Shown one piece after another: positions 32,010 to 46,800 of a stretch of DNA of 64,000 nucleotides. The stretch spans positions 15,232,659-15,296,658 of the forward strand of contig NC_049994.1 of the NCBI RefSeq assembly GCF_000003815.2. Reading direction: 5' to 3'. Source of the stretch: Branchiostoma floridae. Its lineage: Eukaryota > Chordata > Leptocardii > Amphioxiformes > Branchiostomatidae. The notes under the pieces were generated by a model, which was not told where the DNA came from, did not search any database, and saw nothing but the letters and a program-made list of their open reading frames with translations. Position numbers and translations under genes: made by a program. How positions within the stretch are numbered: position 1 is the stretch's first letter; the number at the start of each line of letters is the position of its first letter.

Positions 32010-33470
32010 ACAACGGGGGGTATAACTTTATTGTCTAGAGATGTGTAGATGCGTGTTAGGTGATATCATCACATTGTAAGACTACACCAGAGTCTTTGGT
32101 ATAGCGAGGCACACACCACGCATGCATGTTCAGGGACAATGACATTTAAAAAAATTGTCTACATATTGAAAGGTAAGATGTAAAAGTTGCGACTTAAATT
32201 GCTGTGCCGTTATATGAGGTAAGTCATGATTCTTTAGTAGTGCTTGACGCGTAACGTTGCTATGCATTTAGGGGGCTGTTGAACTGGAGGTGGGCATATA
32301 AGACATTGGGGACCACCTACGGCCATAGGAAAAAAACAGAGGTCTATGAAAGATCACTGAGCTTTGGAAGATGTCACTGGGAGATCTTGGAGGTCATTGA
32401 AACATCACTAAGAGCTCTGGAAGATCACTCTATTAGGAGACTTTGGAGATCTTTGGTTGTGATTAAAAGACCTTGAACATAATTGAGTGAGTACGCACTG
32501 GATGAAATACCATGAGATTTGACGCTCAAAATAGAATCCTCACGTCAAAAATCACTCAAAGAAAACAACACACAGATCTGTGGTCTTGGAAAGATCACTT
32601 CGCTTTGGAAGACCATTTCATCGGAAGACCTTAGAGGTCATCGAAACAGCAAGAAAGGAATTCTGGAAGATAACTTTACTAGCAAATGAGTGTTAGGTGA
32701 TGTCATCACATTGCAAGACTACGCCAGAGTCTTTGGTAAAGCAAGGCACACACCACGCATGCATGTTCAGGGACAATGGCAAAATTCAAGCGTTTCGTAA
32801 CGTTACATTGAAAGGTAAGTTGTGATGTAAAATTTATGACTGAAATTGCTGTGCTGTAACATGAGGAAAAGTATCATTCTGAGGCAGTGCTTGACACGTA
32901 ATGTTACTGCCATTGGAGACAACTTAAAGGTCATAGGAAGATCTTGTAAAGATCACTGAGCTTTGGAAGAACTTCATCGGAATACCTCATTACAGGTCAT
33001 CACGCAAAACATTAAGCAAGGAACTCTGGAAGATCAGTTTATCAGAAAGCCTTGGATTTTTATCCGATCGCTGTCGCATTTTAAAAGTTATATTTATGCA
33101 TCAATGTTTTAAAGGTAATTGTATCACTTTCAAGCGATTCTGTGACTGATGGCGCATTTCATGTGTTTTTTGTATATGACACATGCCGATTCAATCTGAA
33201 ATAGGCTGAATCTTAGGTCTTTGATTATGATTAGTAGATCTTGAACATAATTGAGTACTGACTGAAAGGCAGGGAAGAATTTGATGCTCAATCTAGAATC
33301 CTCACAAAGAAGAATGACTCAAAGAAAACCGCCACGCACGCTGTACATCAGGGGATATAACTTTATTGTCTAGAGATGTGCAGATGAGTGTTAGGTGATG
33401 TCATCACATTGCAAGACTACGCCAGAGTCTTTGGTAAAGCGAGGCACACACCACGCATGCTTGTTCGGGG
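32010..33470. repeat. ~650-bp tandem repeats matching the nebulin 3' end
   Basis: The block TAACTTTATTGTCTAGAGAT with GTGTTAGGTGATGTCATCAC and CACACACCACGCATG occurs near 32015, 32690 (partial) and 33355. Intervening DNA is also shared (32160-32270 with 32807-32920, and 32455-32590 with 33225-33345). Short internal AAGATCACTGAGCTTTGGAAG units add a second layer. The 33355 copy is nearest the nebulin gene and contains an AATAAA on its strand. Confidence 0.75.
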
Positions 33471-34666
33471 CGCGGCGTATTAACACAGAACGTGTGCAGC
33501 CGCTCTGTGCTCCGCCCCACCTTACTGCACTCACATAGGTTCACTCACGCTCAAAGAAATTTTACAAGTTTCACCCAAAAAAAAAGTTCTCTTAAAACAT
33601 TCCCTGCAAAATGTCCATGAACTGGTGAAGGGAAAGGTACAGTACAGTATGGCACGGTACTTAGAAATGTTTCTTACAAAGTTTTTTTTTGCTATGTAAG
33701 CCTCAAGTTACTAGATACAAGGGATAAACTCCCTAACTTAGGTATAGTTGTCTATACATGCACAACAGTCGAGGTTTCACGGCCATTCACTCTACACAAA
33801 CTCTCAAACTTGCTAGTTTCAGATTAAAGCTAACAAAAAGCCGATAGTTACAATGACTTAGTGATAAAGTACACTAAAAACGAACAAAATCACCTACGTA
33901 TGATCAATGATAAATAAAATGCTATTGCAGTGATACAACGTTTGATCATTTTCAAACTCAAAGTTAACGTCCTACAAATATAAAGGCACATGTTTAAAGT
34001 TCAGCTTTCAAACTAGTTACTGCATCTACCTCTACTATTTCTATGGCTGAAAGGTAAGTTATACACCCATCCAAACATAATAAGGTCTACACGTTTTGTA
34101 GTGTTTCGCAAAACATGAGGTTTGGTTCCCCTGTGGAATAGACCGATTCAGGGGAATCTCTCACATACTTTCCGGTCCTTAAAATAATACAAATCCCAGA
34201 AACATCAGGAATATGTAGTAAAATCCTGGCATTCATTCTCATTCATCAAATCCAGACAAAGAGGAGTTTTTGTCACTCCTTGTTTAGACATTAGACGTGA
34301 AACTGGGAAGACGTTCTTCCAGGCTAGAAGTGGTCAGCCCTAAGTGTAGAAAAAGATCTCACATCCTGGCATTTTTCTCTAATTTTTCGTAACATTCAAC
34401 TGTTTCTTCATTGCAATTATAGATTCCTCAAAACCTATCTTCTAGATTACAGTTCAGCTCGTAAAAAGTTCCATATTTTTTACCAAAAAAGCGCCGCAAC
34501 TGTTACTTTATTTCCGTTGCCAAGGATGGTGCAGTGCTAGTATGGCTCCATAGCTAGCTAGGTCGTCCGCAATCTGTCGTTGTTATAACATCGTGTATGT
34601 GAAGAGGTTGTGATTTCTTTGACGAGTGGAGTTTTTCTTTTTTGTTTAAGCGTTGAATGCTGCTGT
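33345..34666 (-). terminator. Presumed nebulin 3' UTR and poly(A) region
   Basis: Between the nebulin stop and the repeat array there is no other gene. On the minus strand AATAAA within CAATAAAGTTATA near 33360 is a good poly(A) signal and predicts a 3' UTR of about 1.3 kb. A nearer AATAAA at 34507-34512 is the alternative. Confidence 0.4.
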
Positions 34667-34846
34667 CTACGACATGGGCTCCACGTAGTTTGCCGGCAGC
34701 ATGCCGCTCTGTCCGGTACGCTGCACCGTCCCGGTCATCCACCCGTCGTCGATCTTCACGCAGTTGACAATGACGTCACCGTCCATGAAGCTGATCTCGT
34801 CGTCCTCAGCGGCGGTGTAGTCGAACACCGCGCGCATCACGTTTTG
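34667..34846 (-). other. Nebulin C-terminal SH3 domain exon
   Basis: After a CCCACAG acceptor the exon encodes [20 protein letters not shown] and continues with [20 protein letters not shown] to the stop TAG at 34667-34669. ALYDY-, WxxG- and PxNYV-type ligand-binding residues are all present. The [14 protein letters not shown] string is characteristic of nebulin/LASP/NRAP-family SH3 domains, which bind Pro-rich partners at the Z-disc. Confidence 0.95.
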
Positions 34847-37800
34847 CTGTGGGCGGGAATGATACAAGAAGTTAAGATCATTTCATGCTTAATGGTAAAG
34901 GTAGTGCCGAGGGTTGTTTTAAAGGCCATATACACCTTTCTCACGCGGCGGCCATGATAGATCGAAGAAGAGGTCAATGAGGCAAACAGACAAAACTTAT
35001 TTCTAAAATCAGGTCCCATTTAGTTTCCCCCCAAACCACACAAATTTTCATGATATAAGATAGAATAATAAATATTACAAGAAGTGTTATGCACCGAAAG
35101 ATGTAGCAATTTAGAGTAGTGTAGACTGACCCCATAGTCCCTTAAGAGATGCAAAATAAAAACATAATAATGCAAATCTTTAACGAATTTGCAGCCATTC
35201 ACTTACTGGTCGATTTCCTAATTGGCAGGCTACCATTGGTCGAACTGCTAATTAAGATGGACAGCCTTTTGTTTGCCACATTGAACTCGTTTTAGATCTA
35301 TCATGGCCGCCGCGTGAGAAAGGTGTATAGGGGCAATAGATTCTAATCCACTGTGTCTGGGGCATGGTATTGGGGGGGTGGAGCCTAACCCTCTCCTCCC
35401 ATCCGCTTTTATCTTCCTAAACGAAGTCAGGTACCCATTTTCCCCCAGCATTTTTTCATGCTTAAAGACCTGTAATAGTTTCTATATTGCTCACACGATA
35501 TTGTACAGGTACATGTTGGTTTTCACGATTGTACAACGAACTCGGCTGTACAACAAGCCAAAGGAAAAATGAAAGCTTTGACACGACTTGCACTTGCAAA
35601 TAAACTTCTACTGATTATAAGCATAGCAAGAGAAGCTCTACTTCTATGTAATTATCATCAGTGTGAATTCAACAAAGACATAGAGTTTTTTCTTGTTGTT
35701 AGAATACGTACCCCTGACTGGATTGTTGGCTCTGGTTCACTGACAGCAGCGGGAGCCTAGAGGAGGGGTCAGTAACAGCAGCACGGTCAGGTTAGGCGCT
35801 ACTCTACTACAGGGGTCTAGAATAAGTCACACAAGCGAAAGGTCTTCTGCTTTTAAGCCCCGGTCACACATGGTCGACAAAGGCCTCCCGAATTTCTTCA
35901 GACCATAGTTCATAGTTATCAAGGAAGCTCATCCGGTGGCACTGCTTGGGGAGTGGTTGGAAGAAAAGTCATACATGGAAAGGTTCTGTATGTGTGACAA
36001 GGGCTTAAGACAAGGTACAAGCTAATAGATGGGAAAGAAGGCTTTCAACATCTTTTAATCACTTTCTGCTGCAAGCAAACAATATACAGTAACACATAGG
36101 AATGACGGCTCTAGTGTTATTGCATCAAACAATGTAAGGAAATCACAACACTTTAAACTGCAAGGAGATTAACATATCATAGGAATACCTTTTACGAAAC
36201 TGTGGTAGCATAGATTTTGAATCTTGCACAACATTTACTACTGATTAACAGCCATAGCTCAGACACAGAAAAGACCTCTACGTTACAACATACATATCAG
36301 CTGTTGTTAGGGAATATTAAAGAGTTCTAAGGCCTCACCAATATATTTTCTTGTTTCTCGCACTGTTTAAGGCAAATATATAAAAGGTGGACATCTTAAA
36401 AGCAGAGGGCGGAGAGGAAAACTTGAGAAGGACTGTATTCACTCCATGAAACTGGGGTTAGCAATGCATAAACCTTGTCCACAGGTTTTGTTTTCATTAT
36501 GTTGTTTTTCAAGTTAGAAACTTTGAGCATACATTTTTAAAGTCTGGGAACCAACAACTTGGATTGGTGTGGTCGAACTTAGAAATACCAGTCTGCGATG
36601 GTCAAAGACTGGTATTTCTGGTACATCTTTCAACAGAACAACGTTGTGAGAAAGTTGTAAGACGGGCGAACGTACCTCAAACTTAGGCTGCTGTGCATCA
36701 GGATGGGTCATGGGGTCGTAGTCTTCAATCTTGCCTGGCTTCAGCCTGACCTGTTGGTAGCCTGAGTAATGAGGGAAACGGGATTCGTTAATCTTTGACC
36801 CACTCATGATACCATGGAGACCTTTCCTTCAGCTTAATGGTAGGAGTATACCCAAAAAGTGATTTTTGTTTTTCTTTTTACTTAATGGTCATTACGTAAC
36901 AAGGCCTGAAGGCCACTCAAGGTTACGGGTTACACGATTGTAACTGTAACAGCATCTCTTCTCCCTATGTCAGAAACATCATGATTGAGACCAGCCCAAT
37001 TGCTCACTATGAGTGAGGACTAACTGACCCAATATGCGAAGCGCGGGTTACGAGGGCTGCTCGGGAGATTCCCTACCCCATTTTGGCCGGAATGATTTGA
37101 AATCTGTATGCCTTGGTTGATAACTTGATACCCAAGCAGCGACCTGTATACCGTATGACTGGTGAACCATCGTGAAGTAACAAAACCCATTCTTGCCAAA
37201 TTGGCAAGCTCAGAGAGTACTGTTTAAGCAGTAGTTAAACCAACCTTCAAGCAACATTGGAACAAGTTTTGCCAATGGCATTGTAAGTCCTTGTTAATAT
37301 TGCTTCTAATAAGCAAGGTACATGTGGTTCACAACATTTGTGAACTGTATCTATAAATACTAGATGACAATTCCTTCTGAATTCATTCAATATAAGTTTA
37401 CAACTAGATAACTGTATGTAAGTCTTCAGTTATGACAAAACTATGAACAACTAATTAGATGGTCAAAGCTAGAAATGGGGAGAAAACTATATCATATAAC
37501 AATATTTAGAAGAGGATCATACAGGATGTTATGATATCTTGCACAGCAGCTAAAAGAACCTAACATTTCATTTTAATGACAATCAGCTGTCCCCAAAGAT
37601 ATCAAAATAATAATGTACTGGGTAGTCCTGCAATAGCTTGAATAAAAAAATGACTTGAAGAATTTGTAGCTGAGTAGGCCTCTAACCACTGAAGAAGTTG
37701 TGAGCAAAGACACCTGGTCTGGGTGACAGACTAAATAAAAGTTCTTTAACAAGATCTACACATGTATGCAGCTCCAGATGTCTTACTTTACATTCTCTTC

Positions 37801-40800
37801 TGAGATCTTAAGTTTCATGAGTCCCACCACGCATACTAATCATGAACTTAATATGTTCACCAAGTGTGCTCTTCTCAGTACAAATTATGAATTTAGTACT
37901 ATATAAAAGACCTCGCAGTATGATACTTAACTGTTGGATCAGGAATAACGTCATTGTTCTGACCTTTGTAGCATCTAGTGGTGCATACGAGGGGCGTGCA
38001 ATTAGTAATGGTCCTGACCCATTTCCCATAGCAGGAGATTAATGAAACTTGGCACAGTTATTAGTCTTTCTCTTCATAGGAATCACCCAGAGTTATGCAT
38101 TTCTCCCATCGTTTGATGCAGCTCTGGACACCGATTTTGTAGGACACCCCAGGTTGGTCCTCCAACTGATGCCTCATCAATGGCACAAGAGGGACGACCA
38201 GGTCTGGGAGCTGTTTCCACAGACTTCCAGCCACGTTTGAATTCAGCATGCCAGCGTTTTACAAGGTCATATGATGGGGCATCATCACCATAAGTTTCAT
38301 TTATTTCATCAAAAGTCTTCTTTGGTGTGCGTCCTTTCAAATACAAAAACCGGATCACTGCGCGACACTCAACTGGTTCCATTTCACACCTGGTCCATTT
38401 CGCACCTGACTAAGTTCAAACACCAGTAAATCAGAAACCACAATTAGTTCAGAGCTGTCTTTTGCAACATAACCCATAGAGATATGAATTATTACACATA
38501 CAAAATTTAGATCAGACAACTGGAAGTGGGTCAGGACCATTACTTATTGCACGCCCCTCGTAGGTCACCACGTTTGCAGGCTGTTTCTGTAGCAAGGTAT
38601 TTTTCTAAGACAGTGGTTACTAACCTTCTCCTTTAATCTGCATCCCTTTCAAAAAACTGATACAGCCCCAACTAAGATGTCCTAACCCAGAACATCTGAA
38701 CCCTGAACCGGGCCTTCCAGCTAGCAACTAATTGGACCTAGGAGCACAACTGCTGCTCGTACCAGTTCCTCCCTTGCATGACACCATACTAATAATTATC
38801 CATCTAAAGTGCCAGGAGCAACACTTTGATACAGAACACCAACTTACGTTGTTCTGCAGAGATTCTGTATCCTGTTGTGTGTGAATGAGAGATCAGGACG
38901 GTAGAGACATGGCAGGAAGAACAGATGGAGAGAAGAAGAAATGGCCAGAAATGAGAGCAGAAATGAAATGAAAAGAACAGATTGGCAGAAGGTGCAAATA
39001 GAGGAATGATATATGCAAAGATAGGTAAAATATCAACTGATAGACAATACAAAGCAAGCAGTACAATGAATAGATGAAATTAGAAAGAAAAGTTTTGAGA
39101 GAATGAAACAAAGAGAAAGTTCAATGGCAGCAGAACTTTAACATCAACTCTCATAATTTTACCGGGTTACCTAAGACCACTGCATTTGCTAAACACTCAC
39201 TCACATTAGATATTGGTGTTATCAAGGTTTTCCCAAGAATGTCTCAAACACCTGGATGTCTGAGTGCATACTTCGGGTACATTTGTATTACTGATGTTGC
39301 ACCAAAGACGTTGCACTTAGTAGAACACTTTGGACTCACCACATATTTTAATGTCTTAGCGTATCCCATGTAATTATGAGAGTTGACGAAAGAGCTTTCA
39401 CAAACGAAAAAGCCATTTTTTAAAAGTTATGGAGGATGTAAGATTGCATGGAAGGAATGAGGGCGAAGTTTACCCCTGGCTTTCCAGTACTTGTCGGGAT
39501 CGTAATCCCACATGCCCGACGACTCGGAGGCGCTCTCTCTGGTCGACGACTCGTTCTCTGTGGTGTAGATTACTGTTGGGTCATGGGTCAAATGTCGGGT
39601 CGTGGGCCAAATGTCGGGTCATGGGTCAAATGGCATGTGTGGGAAGGAAAGAAGGAAGAAAGCAGAATCGTGAAGGAGAGAAGCAATGAAAGAAATGAAC
39701 AAAAGTGAAAAGCATGCAGCAGAGTTTTCATGAAGGCAAAATGAAAAGCAAACTACAAAAGAATAGACAGGCAGACAAAAGATTTTAAGTAGGTTACGAT
39801 ACAAAAATAAAGTGTGATTTATAACATAGGATGAATAACAACAAGACCACGGCATGTTGGCATGAAATGTAAGGACACGTACAGTCTGCATTGAGGTTGA
39901 GGAAGTCCTCGATCTTGCGGTACTTCATGCCGGAGGTGGTGACTGAGGGGGCGACGAACCAGGGTGAAAATGTGCATAGACATGAAAGGAAGTACGAAAA
40001 TGTTCAGAGAAAATGAAAGAAAAGCATAATGTCTGTGAAGACTTCTTTGTTATGGCTTTAAGAAAGAAGAAGACAGTATGAAACAGTGAGGCAACAAAAT
40101 TTGTAATTGGCAGCAAAATGAGAACAGAGCAGAAACTTACCAACTCCACCCAGTTCACCTTTATGGGGAGGTGGGAAGAACAGAAAGTGAGAATGAAGAA
40201 AAGAGGAAGAAATGAAGAAAATGAGGGATGCTTCCAGGCCACCACAATGCAATAATGCATTAGAACATTGTAACATAAATCTGTATGCAGAACATATAAA
40301 CACAAACAAGGGCCTTAAATGGTGTAGAACTGGTAATTCTTCTTAACACTCATCACCAACTCTTAGTTCCCCATCCACGTTGATCCAAGAAAAGCAGGCA
40401 ACCCCACAAAGCCATTCTTCTTTAACCAGTGACAAGTAGCTATGAGATGCAGCTTTCTTTCAAGCAGTATTCGAGACCCTACTCAATGTTAACCATAAAA
40501 TATCACAGCATTGCATTAGCTACTAATACATGACAAGCTTGAGAACCTTAAATTTTGAACAAACTCAAGTATTTGCATCATATTTTATTCTTCATGCTAC
40601 AAGTACAGGTATATTCAATCAATCAATACCAGGCAGTTGGCCATAACACCTCAAGTCACAGAATTCTTATTCCAAAACCAGAGTGCTAATTACAATACAC
40701 CATTCAATTTCCCTTTAATGGATATTTATGAGTGCACTGATGCAGCTATGGATTGTTTGCCGTATTAACCTGTGGTCTTAGACCAGTAGTGGTGGGAATA

Positions 40801-43800
40801 TTTCTCTGGGTCGTACTCGTACGAGAGACCCTCCCCTTGCCTGCGTTCATACTCCATATCCATCTCTGTAGGCCAGAAAATGAAAGTGTTGATGAAGGTA
40901 AAAAATGAAAGTGTTGGTACAAGAAAATGAAAGTTTTGGCACAAGAAAGTAAAAGTGTTGGCACAAGAAAAAGGAACTTGGATAGACAGGAGGGAAGTTA
41001 ACATGAAATATGTTGTTCCTGTATGCTATTATGATTAATAAGTACAGCCAGAAACAGAGAGAACAAAATGGCAAACTTTCAAAGTGAGGGTTGACAGGAA
41101 ATAGCCCAGTGGTAATTCCTGACAAGTTGATCTGACGTTTTGTGTTTTTCATTCCAACATATCAACTTTACCTCTGCTGTATCTTATACAAATTTGGTAC
41201 TAGGATGTGGGTGTTAGCCACAAATTTTGATGATCTAATTAATATCGGTCTCCAAAAAAGCAATTTGTTTGGGATTGAGGATGTACTTCAATCAAAACAG
41301 TAATTTATTTTGGATTGAGGATGTACTTCAATTAAAACAGTAATTTATTTTGGACTGAGGATGTACTTCAATTAAAACAGCAATTTATTTTGGATTGAGG
41401 ATGTACTTCAATTAAAACAGCAATTTATTTTGGACTGAGGATGTACTTCAATCAAAACAGTGATTTATTTTGGATTGATGACATTAAAAATCACCACTGG
41501 AAAGATACATATGTGCAAAAACAGAGTGGACAGAAAGAGAGAGGGAAGAAAAGAATGAGACAGAAAGACAGACAGTACCAGTAAGTTTGTCTCTGGCCTC
41601 CATGGCTTCTGATGAAAGTAAACAGTAGGACAGACATTAGTGACAGAAACTGTGATCAAACTTGACAATTAAGCAGAAGATTGTGTAAAACTGAATTCTG
41701 ACCAAGGAAGTCCCCATGGAATGCTGCTGATGTATGCTGTTGGCAGTTAATATTGTTAAAGAGAAAAACTCAAATCATTTTGATATTATGCAGAAATGAA
41801 TTAGTGCAGATATAAAACATGCATATATTAAGGTACAATTGAGATGAGTGTAAAGTATATTAATAGAAACATTGTGGCAATTGGAAATTTCAGCCACATT
41901 ACTTTTCTTCAAAGGATCGCTCACTTCTGTGTCATATTTTGAAACAAACTATTTGGACCGTTGTCTTTTTTCTTTTACTATGTAACAAGGCATTCTCATC
42001 ATGGCATCATTTTGCAATAATTTTGAACATCATGATAGTGTTGCTATGTTATTACTACATGTGTATAGCATGAACGAAACCAGTTATGCAGATGAACTGT
42101 GTTATCTTGCAAAACTTGATTTGTTATGCCTTAGTCAGAACAATATTTTCCATCTTAAGTTGCAACAAACGTTCTTAAGAACAGAATTTTCATTTTTATT
42201 TGAAGATATGAAATATATCTTTCCTCTTGCTGCAGAAATGTTTGCACGATATCAAGCTTGACAAAAGACAGCATGTTAGGATAGGCGCAATGAGGGTGGT
42301 GGGGACGGAACTACAAAGCTTTTTTTATCCAAAGAAGTCGTTAAGACAAAGAAGCACAAAGAACAGATTGTGAAGAAGAGAGGAAAGGAAGAAGCAAGGG
42401 AAATTGTCCAAAAGAAACAGCACAGAGGATATTACCCTCAACTTTGGCAGCGCTGACTGTTTTTCGGGAACAAAAGGGGGAGCGCTTGTTATTATTCAAA
42501 AGTATTAAAGAGGACTACAAATATTGTAAAATATATATTAGGGTATTACTTGGCAAAGGAAATGAACAAGAAAGACAGCATATACAAAAACAAACATGCG
42601 TTAAGAAGTAGAAACATAGAAATCTAAGAATAGCATTATCTTATTAATGGTACACAAATTAATGCCAACTGTACAAATGTACAGAAAAGGTTTATGAATG
42701 TGACAGAACGGAGACAAAAGCTTACAGTGACATTGAATATTCAGAGGATTGTTTAAAGCAAAACACAAAGGTATGTAAAGAAGATAAAAATCTAAGCGAT
42801 GTGATACACTTACATATACAGCTTTAGAAGGACAAAGAAATGGTAGCGATATACATGTATGAATGAATAGACAAATTGAAAGAAGCAAAAGATAAACAAG
42901 ACAGAAGAAGAAGAAGAAGATGAAGGGATGATATATGTACCATCTGTGGATTCCTCCACCACAAAGTCTTCAATGGTGCGTATGGGCTTGGCTGGCTTCC
43001 ATGTGGCAGTGGTAACTTGAGGAGCGGGGACAGAAGGAGCATGAGTGGAGGAGTACTTTTAACAGTTACAGAAGGCAGGGTTGGACAAGTCCATTAGTCC
43101 GATTGTCCAGGGCAAGTCAAAGTGCCAATCGGACAAGTGCATGCCCTGCCCCGCTTGTCCGATCGGGCAAGTAAAATTTTTTCATGAGTGAGATTTTGAT
43201 ATACTTGTTACCTTTCATAGTCATGGCATCAAGTATTGGTCAACAGAGAAAAATAGAGCCAATAACAAAAGAATTCCATTGCTGGAAATGAAAATCCATA
43301 GAAATTGTCAATTAGATTGCGGGCAAGTGAAAAGTTGATTTGGGCAAGGAGATTTTTTAATGTACTTGCCCAATAGGACAAGTGAATTTTATAAAACTTG
43401 TCCAACCGTGAAAGGAGTGTTAGCTGTACAAGGAAGAACTGTATTAGTAAGAGTAAAACCTCAGGTGTTCAATGATGCTTGAACTTATGAGTTTCACATC
43501 GACATGAGAGGTTCAACTGGTGGTGGCAGATTTGCAAGAAGCAGTAGCAGTGAGAGTTACGTGCAGTGGTAACAAGGAATTAGCTATATGGGCTTTGACT
43601 TAACGCAATGCTTATATTTTTTATAACGCAAGCTTGCACATGACATGCAGTGGAAAGGGATGGTACATATGCACAGACTCAAGAAGTGTAGTTTTTCAAT
43701 GAAACAAAGGGTTGAAGGAGAAAGCATGGCCTGTTTTCCCCCTGATGTTGTAATCTTGTTAACTCATTCCCAGTATCACAATGTAATTCATGTTCTAGCA

Positions 43801-46800
43801 TTTGATAATATATGGTATATAACCAGTATGATGTGAACACATATTCTTCCATAGACTGTCAGGCTCCATACCTTTAACTGAACATGCTATCTTACAGTGT
43901 TACTTATATGAACAGGAAACTAAAGGGAATACCAAAGGTCTTTTTCGTGTCCTTTTCTGTAGTTTATAGGAAGAAAACAACAACAGAAACTTGGTGGTCA
44001 GTATTTGTTGGATAACTTATCTATTAAGGCTTCTTATGAATTGGTAGCTAATTTTGAATCGTGTCATTCTACTTTTAAAACTTAGCATATATAAATCCTG
44101 TAGTAGGATTTATCTATGTCTTACTCTTGGACCTAAAGTGACTGCAAACCTTCTTCAAAGTATTGTCTACAATGTTATATACGTTTTGGGGTACAACATG
44201 CTTGTCTGTATATTGTTTGTATTGAACCAAATTGCAGGGAAAGGAAGCTAGGAAGTTGCCTGGGTGGGTGCAGCCAGGTCAGCCATTCTTTACAGGCATC
44301 TCAATATTTTTAACCTCAAGTGGAAATACTGAACTATTTTGGAACAGTGTAGTCCTATACAAAATGAATGTCCTTTCACACTTAGTTGGATATTGCTCCA
44401 AGAAAAGGGATGTAACGTTACAAAGGAAGGAGTGTGTTTGCAGACAAGGCCAGGGATTGAAGCCTGCTACATTTTGCCTTTTGAAAATGGTACAATATTT
44501 CCACTTGAAGGTTGCTTCATATTATCTGCACCTTGCTGAAAAGTAATCACCATCAAATGCAAGAGGACTAATGTAAAAAAACAAAACAAAGGAAAGCAAG
44601 AAATGACAGAAAGAAAAAGAAGAAGAAAAGAAAGAGAAAAAGGTACCATAGATAGCCCTTCCTGCCTCCTCCTTGCCTTGATAGGGTTCGTAATCAAAGA
44701 TGGAGCCTGGATCGCCCAGTCTGATGGGCATGTAGCCTGGTTAGTGACAGGAGAGGGACACACAGAAAACAGGAGAGAGAACAAAATCACAAGGAGGAAA
44801 GAAACTTCTAACAGTTCTAAAAGGTGTTCTAACAGTTTTAAGAGGCGTTCTAACAGTTCTAAGAGGTGTTCTAAATGTTGTTCTAAATGTTCTAAGCGGT
44901 GTTTTTACAGTTCTAAGATGTGTTCTAAAAGGTGTTCAACAGTTCTAAGAGGCATTCTAACATTCTAAGATGTATATACTAAGACAGTAGACAAACAGGA
45001 GATTATGTCATTCTATTCTTAAAGAACAAAAAACGTTGCAGCTTGCATACTTCTTACAAGAATCATTAAACTGTTTTACAATCTGAAGAACCTTAGCAAA
45101 GATGTATTAACCCCCCAAGTTGCAGATAAATATACCTTACATGCATATTCATTTTAAATACTATAAAGAACAAGGCATTCAAGCAACTAACATCATCTGG
45201 AACAGACTTCCAATTCAAGCAGTCATTGGAAGAGATAGCAGTTCAATAATAGTACCTTCAGCACCAAGGACAGGTCACAACCAACAAGACAACAGTCCAT
45301 TGCATGGTCATTACTTCTTCTACCTTATCAAACAAATATCCATACGCCAATGCACACGATATATGCATACCTTAAGTTGATATAAAAAGTCGGACAACCT
45401 CTCAGTCCAGGTAGCAACTGACCCAATCAAATGACATGCTACAAATGTCCCAACCAGCGAAAACTTATGTCACACTCATATCAGTCCATGATGCATTAAA
45501 CCCTATTCTTAACTTCTCACACAACATTGTGTCTTGCTCTGTCAAAACCAAGCACAAGTCTTCCAAAGCATTCACCCACCATGCATTCTCTTACAGTTGC
45601 AATGCACAAAATGCCACATGCATTTGGTATGTGTACACAGATTTGCAATGCATTTGGTATGTATTCATAAATGATGATGATGGCAATACTCCTTTGCATG
45701 CTCTTGCCCACATGGGCGAGACTCGGTATGCTTGTCATTTTTCTTCTTACATGTACACATGTCACTATCAGTAATACAGTGGGAATACACATGAATAAAA
45801 TGCATGAAACAAGCTCTGAAGAGGATGCAATTTATGTATACTGTTATCAGTAACGATGGCAAGTGCTGTATATATACTAACAGCACCAGTACATTTAAGT
45901 ACATGAGCCATTGTTTTCATGAACCCCACAATGACTGTATAGACAAACTTAGATGCAACTTTGTGTAATGACTTAAGCTAGAATCACTGATGTACACAAG
46001 ACATAACAACACTTCTGTCTACGCATTGTATCATAATGGAAAGGAAGGCCTCCAAGACACAGTATTGAGATAACAGTGACTTGTGGGTATACGTGTACAG
46101 TTTTGGAAAAGAAGCTTTTCACAGTACTAAGAAATCAGAGTTGAGAGTGAATAGAGAGTACAGAATGAGAGAAGACAGATTTGGTGCTGGAAAATGGGAT
46201 ATATCTGTATAGAAATTGTGCCAAAAATGTGCACAAACTGGTGGCAAAATTGCTGAAAATGAACAAACTTTTCCTGTATTTGTCTGCATGTAATTGTGAT
46301 CAAAAGGGTGATTTTTGACAAATAAAAACGGCTTTTGTGCTGGAAAAACGACTCAAAGGCCTCCCTGCTTGTTGCGCTAGCCGTCTTTAACTTACGTCCT
46401 CCAACTTTGCCCTTCCCCTTGGCCTTGAACTGGGCATAGGAAGCATCAGCAGCCATCCGGGCTTCCATTTCTACAGGGTGACCACAAGGGTTTAGTGCAC
46501 AGATGGGGTGAATGTGTACAATGTGTGGACTTTGGTAGTGTGTACATGTACAATGTACATGCACAAAGTGACCTCAATATTCAAGTGTACAGATGTGGTG
46601 CTTTTGGTACATGTAGTATGCACATAGACTTATAATGGATGTTGTTACAGACATTATACGAATTGTGGAATTTAGGTACATACAAGTACAGAGCTGGCTC
46701 AAATTTTAGTACAATGCACATTTTGTAATGGTAAATGGCAGGATGACAAAAAAGCTAGGCGCAAACACTTCATGAAGTTGTTTTGAAGACAAACAAAGCG

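Noticed and set aside
41879-42261. 86-residue plus-strand open frame within a nebulin intron
   Set aside because: No homology, AT-rich and antisense to the intron; likely chance.
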